A DNA stretch of 64,000 bases from Lactiplantibacillus paraplantarum. Lineage in GTDB: Bacteria > Bacillota > Bacilli > Lactobacillales > Lactobacillaceae. The stretch covers positions 1,984,001 through 2,048,000 of the forward strand of contig NZ_CP032744.1 of the NCBI RefSeq assembly GCF_003641145.1. Reading direction: 5' to 3'. Each line of letters opens with the position of its first letter. Positions within the stretch are counted from its first letter, which is position 1. Below, piece by piece: positions 35,730-45,319 of this stretch. The translations under genes and the position numbers were made by a program. The notes under the pieces are model-generated. The model was not told where the DNA came from, searched no databases, and saw only the letters and a list, made by a program, of their open reading frames with translations.

Positions 35730-38093
35730 CTACTTAAATTGCACCTCGGTTGCACCATTGCCCCCATGATTAGGGGCGGCAAAGTGGAACGACTTAACTT
35801 GCCGGTTGGATTTCAGATAATTGGTAATACCGTCACGTAACGCCCCGGTCCCCTTTCCATGAACAATCGTCACGGATGGATATCCGGCTAATAACGCCGC
35901 ATCGATATACCGATCAACTTGGGTCATCGCATCTTCATAACGGACCCCCCGTAAATCTAAGTTCGGGGAGACATGACTGGCGTTGGCGCTTTGAACAGTC
36001 GCCCGCGCTCGCTTCGGCTCTTCCGGTTTGACCCGCTCCAAATCACCGTCACTAATTTTCATCTTCAAAATACCAAGTTGGACTTCCCACTCATGTTTAC
36101 CCATCTGACGCATCAATACACCGCGTTGGCCATACGACTTCACCAGCACGTCATCGCCTTCATGGAAATCATGCTGCGCTTTAGCCCGGCGCAAGACCCG
36201 GTTATTTTTAAGCTTAGGCTGTTGCTCTAAAGCATTCAACGCACCCTTTGCATCGATTAATTCGTTTTCTTTAACCGTCGCTGTCCCACTGGCCAATTGT
36301 TTCTTACGCAACTCACTAATGATGGCATCTGCCTTGGTCTTACTCTGCTCAACAATTGTATTGGCCTGCACCTTAGCATCTTCGATCAACTGATCCTTAC
36401 GTTGCTGATAAGCATTGAACTCACTCTTCAACTGCCGATGCAGTTTCTCGGAATCCGCCACTTGGGTCTTCAAATGCAATTGTTCATCCTCGACCTGCTT
36501 ACGCTTCTTCACTAAATCCGCAATCATCGCGTTGAGGTCTTGACTATCCGTATCCGTCAATGAGCGGGCTTGATCAACAATTGTTTGGGGAATTCCTAAC
36601 CGTTGCGCAATATCTAGCGCATTACTCCGACCAGGAATTCCGACCAACAACCGGTACGTCGGTTTAAGCGTTTGCTCATCAAACTCCATACTAGCATTGA
36701 TCGTATCAGGACGGTTAAACCCGTAAGCCTTAAGTTCTGGATAGTGGGTCGTCGCCACAACTTGGGTTCCCTTAGCTCCGATAGCATCCAAAATAGCAAT
36801 CGCCAGCGCCGCCCCTTCTTGTGGATCAGTCCCGGCACCCAATTCGTCAACGAGCACTAAGCTATGGGAATCGATCTGGGCTAAGAAACTTTCGATATTT
36901 TCCATATGGGATGAGAACGTACTTAAATTCTGTTCAATTGATTGTTCGTCCCCAATATCCGCAAAGATTTCATTATAAACGCCAACGCGACTCCCGGCCT
37001 CAACTGGAATAAACAATCCCGACTGGGCCATTAATTGCAGTAATCCCAGCGTCTTCAGCGTAATCGTCTTCCCACCAGTATTAGGCCCCGTAATAACCAT
37101 CGCCTGATAATCAGTTCCTAAACTAATATCATTAGCGACGACTTTGCGAGGATCAATCAGGGGGTGGCGTGCTTGCCGTAGATAGACTTCGTTTTTGACT
37201 GAGACGGCTGGTTCGGTTTCCTTCATATCATGTGCATACCGGGCCTTGGCATTAATAAAATCAAAGTGGCCAAGAATGGCCGCATTATTGATAATTTCAT
37301 CTTGGTAGGGTGCAATCAAGTTAGACAGGTCTTCCAAGATGCGCTGTTCTTCTTGTTTTTCTGCAACTTGATTTTGACGTAACCGGTCATTTAACGCCAT
37401 GACCGCTTGAGGTTCAATAAACAGTGTCTGACCACTAGCCGATTGATCATGAACGATCCCCCCAAATCGGCCACGGTTCTCAGCCTTAACCGGGATAACA
37501 TACCGATCATTTCTAATCGTAATGATTGGATCACTTAAATACTTCGCATCATGACCACGCGTATAATGTGCCATTTGGTTACGGATTTCCGTCTCGGTGC
37601 GTCGAATATTGCTCCGAATACGACTAAGTTCTGGTGAGGCCTCATCCGTAATATGACCATCACCTTCGATAGCAGTGGCGAGCCGCTTTGTCACTGCTGG
37701 TAAAGTGACTAATTCCGCGACCTCGTCAAATAGATGCCGAATATCATTTTCAGGAGCGTCTTCTAATAATTCGGCAAAAAAGTGTGTTATTGCCCGCGTC
37801 GTTCTTAAAACCCGCCCAACTTGACCGAGTTCACTCCCATTTAAAGTTGCACCAATCGCTAGCCGCTTCATATGCGGTTTAATATCTGCTAGGCGCGCGA
37901 CAGGAATGCCGCCCTTTAACCGATAAACTTCGGCACCATCATTCGTCTCATCCAGGGCCCGTTGGATATCTGCAACGGCAGTCATCGGTTGTAAATCATT
38001 GAGTGCCTGTTGGCCAGTTGCCGAAACGAGGTATGGCGCTAATTGTTGTTTTACTTGTTGGTACTCTAACGTATTCAATACTTTGGAATTCAC
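35730..38093 (-). CDS. mutS2: MutS2 ATPase/endonuclease
   Basis: A 787-residue protein with the MutS-like lever and ATPase core but no mismatch-recognition domain. Walker A GPNTGGKT (residues about 335-342), DELGAGTDPQEG, long coiled coil about 505-640, and a C-terminal Smr nuclease domain (LDLRGVRYEDA near 711, HGKGTG near 744). MutS2 restrains recombination and, in Bacillus, detects collided ribosomes. Start is GTG at 38091-38093, 6 nt after GGAGGG; earlier codons to 38153 lack a ribosome site. Downstream of zapA, upstream of trxA. Confidence 0.95.
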   Translation of the reverse strand: MNSKVLNTLEYQQVKQQLAPYLVSATGQQALNDLQPMTAVADIQRALDETNDGAEVYRLKGGIPVARLADIKPHMKRLAIGATLNGSELGQVGRVLRTTRAITHFFAELLEDAPENDIRHLFDEVAELVTLPAVTKRLATAIEGDGHITDEASPELSRIRSNIRRTETEIRNQMAHYTRGHDAKYLSDPIITIRNDRYVIPVKAENRGRFGGIVHDQSASGQTLFIEPQAVMALNDRLRQNQVAEKQEEQRILEDLSNLIAPYQDEIINNAAILGHFDFINAKARYAHDMKETEPAVSVKNEVYLRQARHPLIDPRKVVANDISLGTDYQAMVITGPNTGGKTITLKTLGLLQLMAQSGLFIPVEAGSRVGVYNEIFADIGDEQSIEQNLSTFSSHMENIESFLAQIDSHSLVLVDELGAGTDPQEGAALAIAILDAIGAKGTQVVATTHYPELKAYGFNRPDTINASMEFDEQTLKPTYRLLVGIPGRSNALDIAQRLGIPQTIVDQARSLTDTDSQDLNAMIADLVKKRKQVEDEQLHLKTQVADSEKLHRQLKSEFNAYQQRKDQLIEDAKVQANTIVEQSKTKADAIISELRKKQLASGTATVKENELIDAKGALNALEQQPKLKNNRVLRRAKAQHDFHEGDDVLVKSYGQRGVLMRQMGKHEWEVQLGILKMKISDGDLERVKPEEPKRARATVQSANASHVSPNLDLRGVRYEDAMTQVDRYIDAALLAGYPSVTIVHGKGTGALRDGITNYLKSNRQVKSFHFAAPNHGGNGATEVQFK

Positions 38094-38153
38094 TGATATC
38101 CCTCCGAAGTTCCAATGAATCACGAAAAGCCGCAAAAAAAACAAACAATGCAA

Positions 38154-38411
38154 TTACTTGTCGGCATCATCCGTTTGCATTTTCAATAATTCAGCTTGTT
38201 TGTCCACCTGATCTGAAATCGCATTGAATGCAAGCAACATCGCAATCTCCGTGTCTGACAAATCGGGGGCTAATTTTTTTAATTGTGTCACTTGTTCATT
38301 CATCATCCGCGTCACCGTTTGCATGTGACGATCAGATGCCGTACCGATGATCGTGTAAGTATGACCATCAATTTCCGCTTTAAAACGGCGTTTGTTAGCA
38401 GTCATCAACAT
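38154..38411 (-). CDS. zapA: Cell division protein ZapA
   Basis: An 85-residue cytosolic FtsZ-ring crosslinker. ZapA hallmarks: KRRFKAEIDGHTYTIIG at the start and the helical C-terminal half MNEQVTQLKKLAP, AMLLAFNAISDQVDKQAELLKMQ. Start ATG at 38411 is close behind AAAGGAAG; an in-frame ATG at 38405 is equally plausible. It precedes mutS2 by 60 bp, the common Firmicutes order. Confidence 0.93.
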   Translation of the reverse strand: MLMTANKRRFKAEIDGHTYTIIGTASDRHMQTVTRMMNEQVTQLKKLAPDLSDTEIAMLLAFNAISDQVDKQAELLKMQTDDADK

Positions 38412-38490
38412 CCAACTTCCTTTCAGTAACAGTTAATATTCTAGCATGGTTACCATAATTTTGCGACCGTTAGAACCGCATGCGAGCCTT

Positions 38491-38521
38491 TAAAAAAGCC
38501 CGCGGACATGGGTCCACGAGC
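38491..38521 (-). terminator. Terminator of the ireB-ruvX-DUF1292 operon
   Basis: Reverse strand stem GCTCGTGGAC/GTCCGCGGGC, CCAT loop, then TTTTTTA, 17 bp after the DUF1292 stop. Confidence 0.87.
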
Positions 38522-38537
38522 TCAAATTGACTTGCGA

Positions 38538-38834
38538 CTATTGCATGCCACCATCATCAGCTAAGAAAGTATTCAATACTTGCTCAACCATATCCCATTC
38601 ATCGTCAGATTCAATCAATTGCAATTCGCCGTTGTCACCATCTTCTGGATCGAAAATGTAGGCCTGAATATCAACCTCATCATCGGCCGCAGCATCTGCT
38701 GGATACAATAAAATGTATGAATGACCGAAATCTTCTGAATCAAACGTGAATAAAATATTAAATAGTGTCTCATTACCTTCGTCATCAACTAATGTGATCA
38801 CATCATTATCTTTACGATCTTGGTTTTGACTCAT
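38538..38834 (-). CDS. yrzB: DUF1292 protein (YrzB-like)
   Basis: A 98-residue, strongly acidic cytosolic protein with the DUF1292 core [35 protein letters not shown] and [21 protein letters not shown]. Function is unknown. It lies 12 bp after ruvX and is followed by a terminator; the trio ireB-ruvX-DUF1292 downstream of alaS is conserved across Firmicutes. Its constant co-location with RuvX suggests a role in RNA or DNA metabolism, but nothing in the sequence proves this. Confidence 0.92.
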   Translation of the reverse strand: MSQNQDRKDNDVITLVDDEGNETLFNILFTFDSEDFGHSYILLYPADAAADDEVDIQAYIFDPEDGDNGELQLIESDDEWDMVEQVLNTFLADDGGMQ

Positions 38835-38846
38835 GTTAGTTCCTCG

Positions 38847-39281
38847 CTATTCTTGTGTGAGTTTGCCATGGCGATCCAAGTAATTTTGCAAGATTAGACT
38901 TGCTGCTAACTTATCAATCACCTTTTTGCGTTTCTTTCGTGAGGTGTTGGCTTCTTCAACCAGCATCCGTTCAGCTTCAACAGTCGTCAACCGTTCATCT
39001 TCAAAGTCGACTGGCAAATGAAACCGAGCTGTCAGTAACTCGCCGTAATGTTGGGCCGCTTCAGCCCGCGGTCCCAAAGTATTATTCATATTCTTTGGCA
39101 ATCCTAGGACAAAGCCCCCAGCATCCAATTCGTCAACGAGTTCAGCCACCCGGTCAATCCCGAATTCTTCAGCATCCTCATTGATTCGAATAATTTCAAC
39201 ACCTTGGGCCGTCCAACCAAAAGCATCACTAATGGCAACACCGACAGTTCTAGAACCAACATCTAACCCCATTAACTTCAT
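38847..39281 (-). CDS. ruvX: Holliday junction resolvase-like protein RuvX (YqgF/YrrK)
   Basis: A 144-residue RNase H-like fold nuclease. Catalytic acids: Asp in [17 protein letters not shown], Glu in the [14 protein letters not shown] region, Asp in [15 protein letters not shown] and the C-terminal [12 protein letters not shown]. Homologues process 16S rRNA ends (Escherichia YqgF) or cut recombination intermediates. Start ATG overlaps the ireB stop by 4 bp. Confidence 0.94.
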   Translation of the reverse strand: MKLMGLDVGSRTVGVAISDAFGWTAQGVEIIRINEDAEEFGIDRVAELVDELDAGGFVLGLPKNMNNTLGPRAEAAQHYGELLTARFHLPVDFEDERLTTVEAERMLVEEANTSRKKRKKVIDKLAASLILQNYLDRHGKLTQE

Positions 39282-39547
39282 GCATCGACATCCTTATCTG
39301 CCTTCAAATAAGACTTGACAAGCTCTTCGATAATCTCATCGCGCTGATGCTTCCGAATTAAGTTCCGAGCATCTTTCAAGCGCGGGATATACGCCGGATC
39401 ACCGGATAGTAAGTAACCTACGATTTGGTTAATCGGGTTATAGCCCTTTTCTTGTAACGCTTCATAAACCGTCGTTAACGTGTCATGGACATCTTTAACG
39501 CTGTCATTATCGAAGTCAAAGTACATTGTTTTGTCTAATGAACTCAT
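39278..39547 (-). CDS. ireB: IreB/ReoM family regulatory phosphoprotein
   Basis: An 89-residue cytosolic protein. [14 protein letters not shown] carries Thr7, the residue phosphorylated by PASTA kinases in Enterococcus IreB and Listeria Reo[23 protein letters not shown] is the family core. When unphosphorylated, ReoM promotes ClpCP degradation of MurA and so sets peptidoglycan synthesis. The start is ATG at 39547, 8 nt after GGAGG; the frame also opens upstream at GTG 39556 within the ribosome site. Operon with ruvX and DUF1292; own promoter at 39583-39611. Confidence 0.93.
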   Translation of the reverse strand: MSSLDKTMYFDFDNDSVKDVHDTLTTVYEALQEKGYNPINQIVGYLLSGDPAYIPRLKDARNLIRKHQRDEIIEELVKSYLKADKDVDA

Positions 39548-39582
39548 ATCAAGCACCTCCCGCTAGTTTCCGCTTCTTATCT

Positions 39583-39611
39583 ATTTTACTAAATGCCCAT
39601 ATGAAGTACAA
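39583..39611 (-). promoter_or_regulatory. Promoter of the ireB-ruvX-DUF1292 operon
   Basis: Reverse strand TTGTAC (39606-39611), 17-bp spacer, TAAAAT (39583-39588), about 36 bp from the ireB start. The -35 box touches one arm of the inverted repeat at 39610-39688. Confidence 0.78.
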
Positions 39612-39688
39612 TCAATCCACTTTGATGTAACACATTCGTAATAATAACCAGAGTTAAGCCGGGCATTTTCTGCAAAGTGGTATTGATT
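39610..39688. repeat. 15-bp inverted repeat upstream of ireB
   Basis: AATCAATCCACTTTG (39610-39624) and CAAAGTGGTATTGATT (39673-39688) are complementary apart from one inserted base, with about 48 nt between. It overlaps the ireB -35 region. Operator or chance; the other bases in the 39612-39835 gap show nothing else. Confidence 0.6.
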
Positions 39689-39835
39689 TACATTGATTTT
39701 TCATCAACTCATTTTGCCACAAGTAATGCGCACTCATGTCCTCGTCAGTCATAACTAAATAATAACTCGCAAGATGACACGACTCCTCCAAAGTTGGCCG
39801 CAATCGCCAAAATTCACGTCAAATTAATTGAATAA

Positions 39836-39879
39836 GTAAAAAAGCAGTGCCATTAGAACTATTCGTCCTAACAGCACTG
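39836..39879 (-). terminator. Terminator of alaS
   Basis: Reverse strand 12-bp stem CAGTGCTGTTAG/CTAATGGCACTG with two wobbles, 11-nt loop, then C and TTTTTT, 77 bp after the alaS stop. Confidence 0.85.
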
Positions 39880-39955
39880 ATTTATTTGGCTTGCTACTTG
39901 GTCTCACTTGATCCACACAAAGCTATTAGCATTTGTATGACCGTTCAATTGATTC

Positions 39956-42598
39956 CTATTGTTCAGCTAACCATTCATGAGCAGCCTTCAAAGCAGCCGG
40001 TAATCCAGCTGGCTTCTTGCCACCGGCTTGTGCTAGCGTTGGTCGGCCACCACCGCCGCCGCCAACTTGTGAGGCAATGGCTTTAATTAAGTCGCCAGCT
40101 TTAATCCCAGCCTTGACCTTATCATCACTAACAGCCACCAATAAATTGACTTTTTCGCCAATGACTGTCCCGAGTACCAGGACATCCGAATATTGTTTCG
40201 TCTTCCAAGTATCAGCGAGCTGACGAAGCTGATCCATCCCTGAAACTTCAACTTGTTGTGCAATCAAGGTCGTGCCATTAACATCATCGACCTGATCAAA
40301 AACTGCCCCAGCTTGTTGTTTGGCTAACCGACTTTCAAGGCTAGCCCGTTGCTGTTGTTCTGCCTTCAAATCAGCTTGCAATTGACTGACCTTCGTTGGC
40401 GTATCAGCCAACTTTGGTGCTTTGACTTGAGCGGCAATTTGCTTCAAGGTCTGTTCCTCACCGGCAAGCAGTTCAAAGGCCTCCTTCGAAGTAACGGCCT
40501 CAATCCGACGTGTACCAGCACCAATCCCAGTTTCAGAAACAATCTTAAATAGTCCTAATTCACTACTGTTCTTAACGTGGGTCCCACCATCAAATTCAAT
40601 CGAGTAGTCGCCAATTGAAACGACCCGAACAATTTTGCCATACTTTTCCGTAAAGACGGCAATCGCACCCATCTTATGACCAGTTTCCTGATCAGTTTGA
40701 ATCGCACTAACTGGTAGTGCTGCCCAAATCTTATCATTGACGATCTGTTCAACTTTCGCTAACTCTTCGTCAGTCACTTGACCAAAGTGGGTGAAATCAA
40801 ACCGTAAATAGTCAGGTTCAACTAATGAGCCAGCTTGTTTCGTATGTTCACCTAAGACGTCACGTAAAGCTTGATCTAATAAGTGGGTTGCCGTATGGTT
40901 CTTTTCAACCTTATTATGGAAAGCTAAATCGACGTTCAACGTGTAAGTTGCATCTTTGTGCATTGGCTTCAACACTTCGACCGTGTGCAAGTGTTGCTTA
41001 TTAGGCGCATTTTGGACATCCGTCACTTTGGCAACCACTTGTCCGGCATCATCCAAGATCACGCCACGATCAGCAACTTGACCTCCCATTTCAGCGTAAA
41101 ATGGGGTCTTGCTGAAAATCATTTCAGCCTGGCCGTTGTCAATGTGATCCACTAAGGTTTCATCCACAATAATATCATTCAAAGTGCCTTGAACATTAGT
41201 CAACTCATCATAACCGACATATTCACTCGGCGTCTTGATGTCAATCAACAAACTCCGTTGCACACCCATTGACTTCGCACCGCTACGGGCATTCCGCGCA
41301 CGATCGCGTTGAGCTTTCATTTCAACTTCAAAACCAGCTTCATCAACATCCAAGTTTTCATCGCCAGCGTATTCCTTAGTCAATTCAAATGGGAAGCCAT
41401 AAGTGTCGTATAACTTAAACGCATCTTTGCCAGCCAAAGTCTTTTGACCAGCTTGCTTAGTTTCTGCAATCAAGTTGTTTAATAAGTTCAGACCGTCATT
41501 TAACGTTTCATTAAAACGACTTTCTTCAGATGCCACGATTTTTTCGATATACGTGCTATTCTTAAGAACATCTGGATAGTGTGAGGCCATGATTTTGCCT
41601 ACGATTGGCACTAATTGGTCCAAGAAAGCCTCTTTTAGGCCTAGCTTTTGACCATGCAAGATGGCCCGGCGAATCAACCGGCGAATAACATACCCCCGCC
41701 CCTCATTGGAAGGTAGCGCACCATCGCTAATGGCAAACATAATTGCCCGGGCGTGATCAGCAATCACCTTAAAGGACACGTCGTCCTGCGCATTATCGCC
41801 ATAATGCTTACCATCACTTAATTCTTCCGTTTTATGAATAATCGGTAAGAACAAGTCAGTTTCAAAATTCGTTTTGGCATTCTGAAAGACTGAAACGACC
41901 CGTTCCAGCCCCATCCCCGTATCAATGTTTTTACGAGGAAGTGGTTCATAAGTGTCTTCTGGCGTGTGATTAAATTGTGAGAAGACAATGTTCCAAACTT
42001 CCAAGTAGCGTTCATTTTCACCACCAGGATAATTTTCTGGATCATCGTCAGCTAAATTATTAAAGGCTTCACCACGGTCATAGAAAATCTCTGAATCAGG
42101 ACCGGATGGGCCTTGGCCAATATCCCAGAAATTATCTTCAACTTTAATGATATGGTCAGGTTTAACACCCGTTGCTTCCCAGAACTTAGCAGCATCCGTA
42201 TCTTTGGGATAGACCGTCATGTATAACTTATCCGGATCCCAACCAAACCACTTCGGTGAGGTTAAGAGTTCCCACGCCCAACTGATAGCTTCTTTTTTAA
42301 AATAGTCACCAACCGAAAAGTTACCCAGCATTTCAAATAACGTGTGATGGCGTGCTGTCCGGCCAACATTTTCAATATCATTAGTCCGGATACTCTTTTG
42401 TGAGCTAGTCATCCGGGGATTATCAGGTACAACGGAACCATCAAAATATTTCTTCATTGTGGCAACGCCGGAGTTGATCCACAATAACGTTGGGTCATCT
42501 ACGGGAACAAGTGACGCACTTGGGACAATCGTATGGCCCTTTTCATGGAAAAAGTCCAAGTACATTTGCCGAATTTCACTACTACTTAATTTTTTCAT
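39956..42598 (-). CDS. alaS: Alanyl-tRNA synthetase
   Basis: An 880-residue class II synthetase that charges tRNA-Ala. Aminoacylation core at the N-terminus with ARHHTLFEMLGNFSVGDYF (motif 2) and RGYVIRRLIRRA (motif 3); editing domain with zinc motif HTATHLLDQAL (about residue 562) and the GGTHVKNSSELG part (about 669); C-terminal DHHA1-like domain ending in the glycine run AsnGly-type loop near residue 850. Full length. Expression is set by a T-box leader and a consensus promoter directly upstream. The gene is followed by its own terminator. Confidence 0.97.
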   Translation of the reverse strand: MKKLSSSEIRQMYLDFFHEKGHTIVPSASLVPVDDPTLLWINSGVATMKKYFDGSVVPDNPRMTSSQKSIRTNDIENVGRTARHHTLFEMLGNFSVGDYFKKEAISWAWELLTSPKWFGWDPDKLYMTVYPKDTDAAKFWEATGVKPDHIIKVEDNFWDIGQGPSGPDSEIFYDRGEAFNNLADDDPENYPGGENERYLEVWNIVFSQFNHTPEDTYEPLPRKNIDTGMGLERVVSVFQNAKTNFETDLFLPIIHKTEELSDGKHYGDNAQDDVSFKVIADHARAIMFAISDGALPSNEGRGYVIRRLIRRAILHGQKLGLKEAFLDQLVPIVGKIMASHYPDVLKNSTYIEKIVASEESRFNETLNDGLNLLNNLIAETKQAGQKTLAGKDAFKLYDTYGFPFELTKEYAGDENLDVDEAGFEVEMKAQRDRARNARSGAKSMGVQRSLLIDIKTPSEYVGYDELTNVQGTLNDIIVDETLVDHIDNGQAEMIFSKTPFYAEMGGQVADRGVILDDAGQVVAKVTDVQNAPNKQHLHTVEVLKPMHKDATYTLNVDLAFHNKVEKNHTATHLLDQALRDVLGEHTKQAGSLVEPDYLRFDFTHFGQVTDEELAKVEQIVNDKIWAALPVSAIQTDQETGHKMGAIAVFTEKYGKIVRVVSIGDYSIEFDGGTHVKNSSELGLFKIVSETGIGAGTRRIEAVTSKEAFELLAGEEQTLKQIAAQVKAPKLADTPTKVSQLQADLKAEQQQRASLESRLAKQQAGAVFDQVDDVNGTTLIAQQVEVSGMDQLRQLADTWKTKQYSDVLVLGTVIGEKVNLLVAVSDDKVKAGIKAGDLIKAIASQVGGGGGGRPTLAQAGGKKPAGLPAALKAAHEWLAEQ

Positions 42599-42604
42599 TT
42601 AATT

Positions 42605-42848
42605 CTGGCACCCTTTCTATCATGCTTAATTTAAGGCAAAAAAACACCGTTGCTAGCAAAGACGCTGTTAACGCGGTACCACTTTGCTTGCAACGATGTG
42701 TTCGTTTACCTCTTAAGCTCATTAACGCTGAGACACGGACTAGTTTGCTAGTCATACTTTTAGGTAGCATCTAAACCACACCGCACTTTTCCCAGCAACC
42801 AAAGTGTCTCTTGACCGGCATGTGATTTAAATATGTCCTTACTTTGCA
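42605..42848 (-). promoter_or_regulatory. T-box riboswitch (alanine) of alaS
   Basis: The leader contains the T-box AAGTGGTACCGCG (42674-42686) followed by an intrinsic terminator: ACATCGTTGCAAGCAAAG pairs with CTTTGCTAGCAACGGTGT, then seven T. Uncharged tRNA-Ala should stabilise the antiterminator. GCT at 42766-42768 is a plausible alanine specifier codon in stem I, followed by the usual A. Stem I begins near 42840. Confidence 0.93.
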
Positions 42849-42849
42849 A

Positions 42850-42878
42850 AGTATAGAAAACTTACTGCTGATTGTCAA
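42850..42878 (-). promoter_or_regulatory. Promoter of alaS
   Basis: Reverse strand TTGACA (42873-42878), 17-bp spacer, TATACT (42850-42855), directly before the T-box leader. Confidence 0.92.
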
Positions 42879-42924
42879 TACACCGTCCGGTAGTTTTTGA
42901 CCAATCCGCGTCAATTATTACACC

Positions 42925-44268
42925 TTAAGACTTACGATCCTTGCGGGCATTCCGTGCAGCGGCGCGTTGTTCAATGCGCCGATCCATCCGCGCCTTATCA
43001 CTGATCTTTTTACGAATACGGCGTTTATACCCCGGCTTGATCTTCTTCTTAGATTTCTTGACATAACCAATCAGGGTTGGATCGAGCTTCTCTTGCTTAG
43101 GGCCCCGTTTAGCACGACGATTACGGTCATATGAGTCCACAATTTCGCCATCCTGAATGGCCTTAGGCTTAAACTTAATGCCCATCGCTTCGACCGCACT
43201 GACCTTAGCTTCTTCGCCCGGACTATATAATGTAATGGCCGTACCAGCCATTCCATTACGACCTGTCCGGCCAACCCGATGAATAAAGAATTCCAAGTCA
43301 TTTGGAATATCATCGTTGATAACGTGTGAGACGCCTTCAATATCAATGCCTCGGGCGGCTAGATCCGTTGCAACGACAAACTGATACTTCAACTGTTGTA
43401 CATCACGCATCACCCGTTTTCGTTCACGTGGTTGGATATCACCATGAATCATAGCAACGGTTAGACCCTGTTGCCGCAAATAATGCGTTAATTCTTGAAC
43501 GCGCTCCTTGGTGTTGGCAAAGATTAACACCAAGTAGGGCTCCCCAATCGTCAACAACCGATAAATGATACTATTCTTGTCATGACTTTTGGTTGAAATC
43601 AACCAATTGTCAATAGTGGGACTAATCACCGATGCGACCGGAATTTCTTCCATAACTGGATTATTCATATACTTACGTAAGAAAGGCGTTAATTTTTGTG
43701 GCATCGTTGCTGAGAACACCAACATCTGCAAATCAGCTGGCATCCGCCCAGCAATCTGATCAACCACGTTCAAGAAGCCTAAGTCGAGCGTCATATCAGC
43801 TTCATCAACTACTAGTTGGGTCGCCCGATGAACATCGAGTGCTTGTGAACGCATTAAATCAAGAATACGGCCAGGCGTCCCAATAATTAGTTGTGGCTGG
43901 TGGCGATTAAGCTTTTCAATTTGTTCCTGCTTATCAGTACCACCAACATATAACCCAATATGAATTGCTTTCGGGCTATGTTGAATTAATTGTTTAGCCG
44001 CCGTCTGAATCTGATAGGCTAATTCACGGCTCGGCGTTGTAATAACCGCTTGCACATAGCGCTCATCGGCATTCAGTTGATTGATCATGGGCAATAAGAA
44101 GGTATGCGTCTTCCCACTCCCCGTCGCCGACTGCCCAATCACACTCCGGCCAGCAGCAATTACCGGAATCAATTTTTCCTGCACTGCAGTCGGTTTGCGG
44201 AAATTGATGTCAGTTAGCGCCTGCATCAAAAACGGCTGCAATTTAAAATCTTCAAAACTTGCGGTCAT
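42925..44268 (-). CDS. cshB: DEAD-box RNA helicase, CshB type
   Basis: A 447-residue ATP-dependent RNA helicase. Motifs: Q motif KPTAVQEKLIP, Walker A SATGSGKTHT, PSRELA, GTPGR, VVDEADMTLD (DEAD), SATMP, and HRVGRTGRNG. The C-terminal tail from about residue 385 is Lys/Arg rich (KKSKKKIKPGYKRRIRKK) and likely holds RNA. Relatives act in cold-shock adaptation and ribosome assembly. It lies 2 bp after nrnA, so they are cotranscribed; ATG behind GAAAGAGG. Confidence 0.93.
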   Translation of the reverse strand: MTASFEDFKLQPFLMQALTDINFRKPTAVQEKLIPVIAAGRSVIGQSATGSGKTHTFLLPMINQLNADERYVQAVITTPSRELAYQIQTAAKQLIQHSPKAIHIGLYVGGTDKQEQIEKLNRHQPQLIIGTPGRILDLMRSQALDVHRATQLVVDEADMTLDLGFLNVVDQIAGRMPADLQMLVFSATMPQKLTPFLRKYMNNPVMEEIPVASVISPTIDNWLISTKSHDKNSIIYRLLTIGEPYLVLIFANTKERVQELTHYLRQQGLTVAMIHGDIQPRERKRVMRDVQQLKYQFVVATDLAARGIDIEGVSHVINDDIPNDLEFFIHRVGRTGRNGMAGTAITLYSPGEEAKVSAVEAMGIKFKPKAIQDGEIVDSYDRNRRAKRGPKQEKLDPTLIGYVKKSKKKIKPGYKRRIRKKISDKARMDRRIEQRAAARNARKDRKS

Positions 44269-44270
44269 AG

Positions 44271-45227
44271 TTAAACCTCTTTCTCATAATGGCTAGCGAC
44301 TTGGTCGAGTTCTCGCACCACCGTTTCAATTTCTTGTTGGTCCTTCGCCTTGGCACCACTTGCTAAAGCGTGACCACCCCCGTCATGGTGCTTGGCCACG
44401 CCATTGATCGATGGCCCTTTCGAACGTAGCCGAATTCGAAAATCGCCTTCCTTTTGTTGGACAAAAATCGCCCAACACTTGACGGTATCGATTCTTCCCG
44501 GTAGTGGCACAACGCCAGCGGTACTAGCATCGCCAATTGCAAATGAATCCATGATGTCATTCGTCAGAATAACATAGGCGGCACCAGAATCAAGTTGGGT
44601 CAAATGTTCATAAACATAGGCCGAGAGTCGGGCAACTGGTAACGTGATCGTGTCTTCAATCCGGTTAACGGCTTCGGCATTGGCGCCAGCTTCCATTAGC
44701 GCGGCTGCGGCCCGCATGGTACTTGGCTTGGTAGCGGAATATAAGAAACGGCCCGTGTCACCAACAATTCCTGCGTACAATAGGCGGGCAGCGTCAGCCG
44801 TCAGTGTCAATTCTGATTCAAATGGCGCGAACCAGTTATAAATCATTTCACTCGTACTGGAGGCATCAACATCCACCCATTGTGGTTCCCCAAAAGCATC
44901 ATCATTCGGATGATGATCGATCTTAACAATCGTCTTACCTTGTTGCCAAAACTCCCCATCAATTCTTGGCTGGTTAGCGGTATCGAGAATTAGTACTAAA
45001 GCATCTTGATAGTCTGCTTCTGTAACTTCATCCATTTGCCCTAACCAATCAAAACCATGGTACTGTTTACCGGGCGTCAATACTCGTTTGTCCGGAAAAC
45101 TAGCTTTGATGATAGCTGCTAATCCTAACTGACTGCCAATGGCATCCGGATCAGGCCGTTGATGACGATGAATAATAATTGTTTTTGCTTGTTTGATTAA
45201 GTCAAAAATTGCTGTTTGGACGGTCAT
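44271..45227 (-). CDS. nrnA: Bifunctional oligoribonuclease/pAp phosphatase NrnA (DHH family)
   Basis: A 318-residue DHH-DHHA1 phosphoesterase that degrades nanoRNA and dephosphorylates pAp. Motifs: IIIHRHQRPDPDAIGSQLGLA, LILDTANQPRID, VKIDHHPNDD (DHH) and C-terminal GGGHALASGAKA. Soluble, without the membrane, PAS and GGDEF parts of GdpP, so it is not the main c-di-AMP phosphodiesterase, although it might cleave pApA. Operon with cshB. Confidence 0.93.
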   Translation of the reverse strand: MTVQTAIFDLIKQAKTIIIHRHQRPDPDAIGSQLGLAAIIKASFPDKRVLTPGKQYHGFDWLGQMDEVTEADYQDALVLILDTANQPRIDGEFWQQGKTIVKIDHHPNDDAFGEPQWVDVDASSTSEMIYNWFAPFESELTLTADAARLLYAGIVGDTGRFLYSATKPSTMRAAAALMEAGANAEAVNRIEDTITLPVARLSAYVYEHLTQLDSGAAYVILTNDIMDSFAIGDASTAGVVPLPGRIDTVKCWAIFVQQKEGDFRIRLRSKGPSINGVAKHHDGGGHALASGAKAKDQQEIETVVRELDQVASHYEKEV

Positions 45228-45319
45228 AAATGAACCTTCTTACTCTCATAATTTACTGATGGCGATTAAACTGTCACAGTACTCCAGTATACCGAAGAAT
45301 CCCCGCCGCGCCAAATAAA

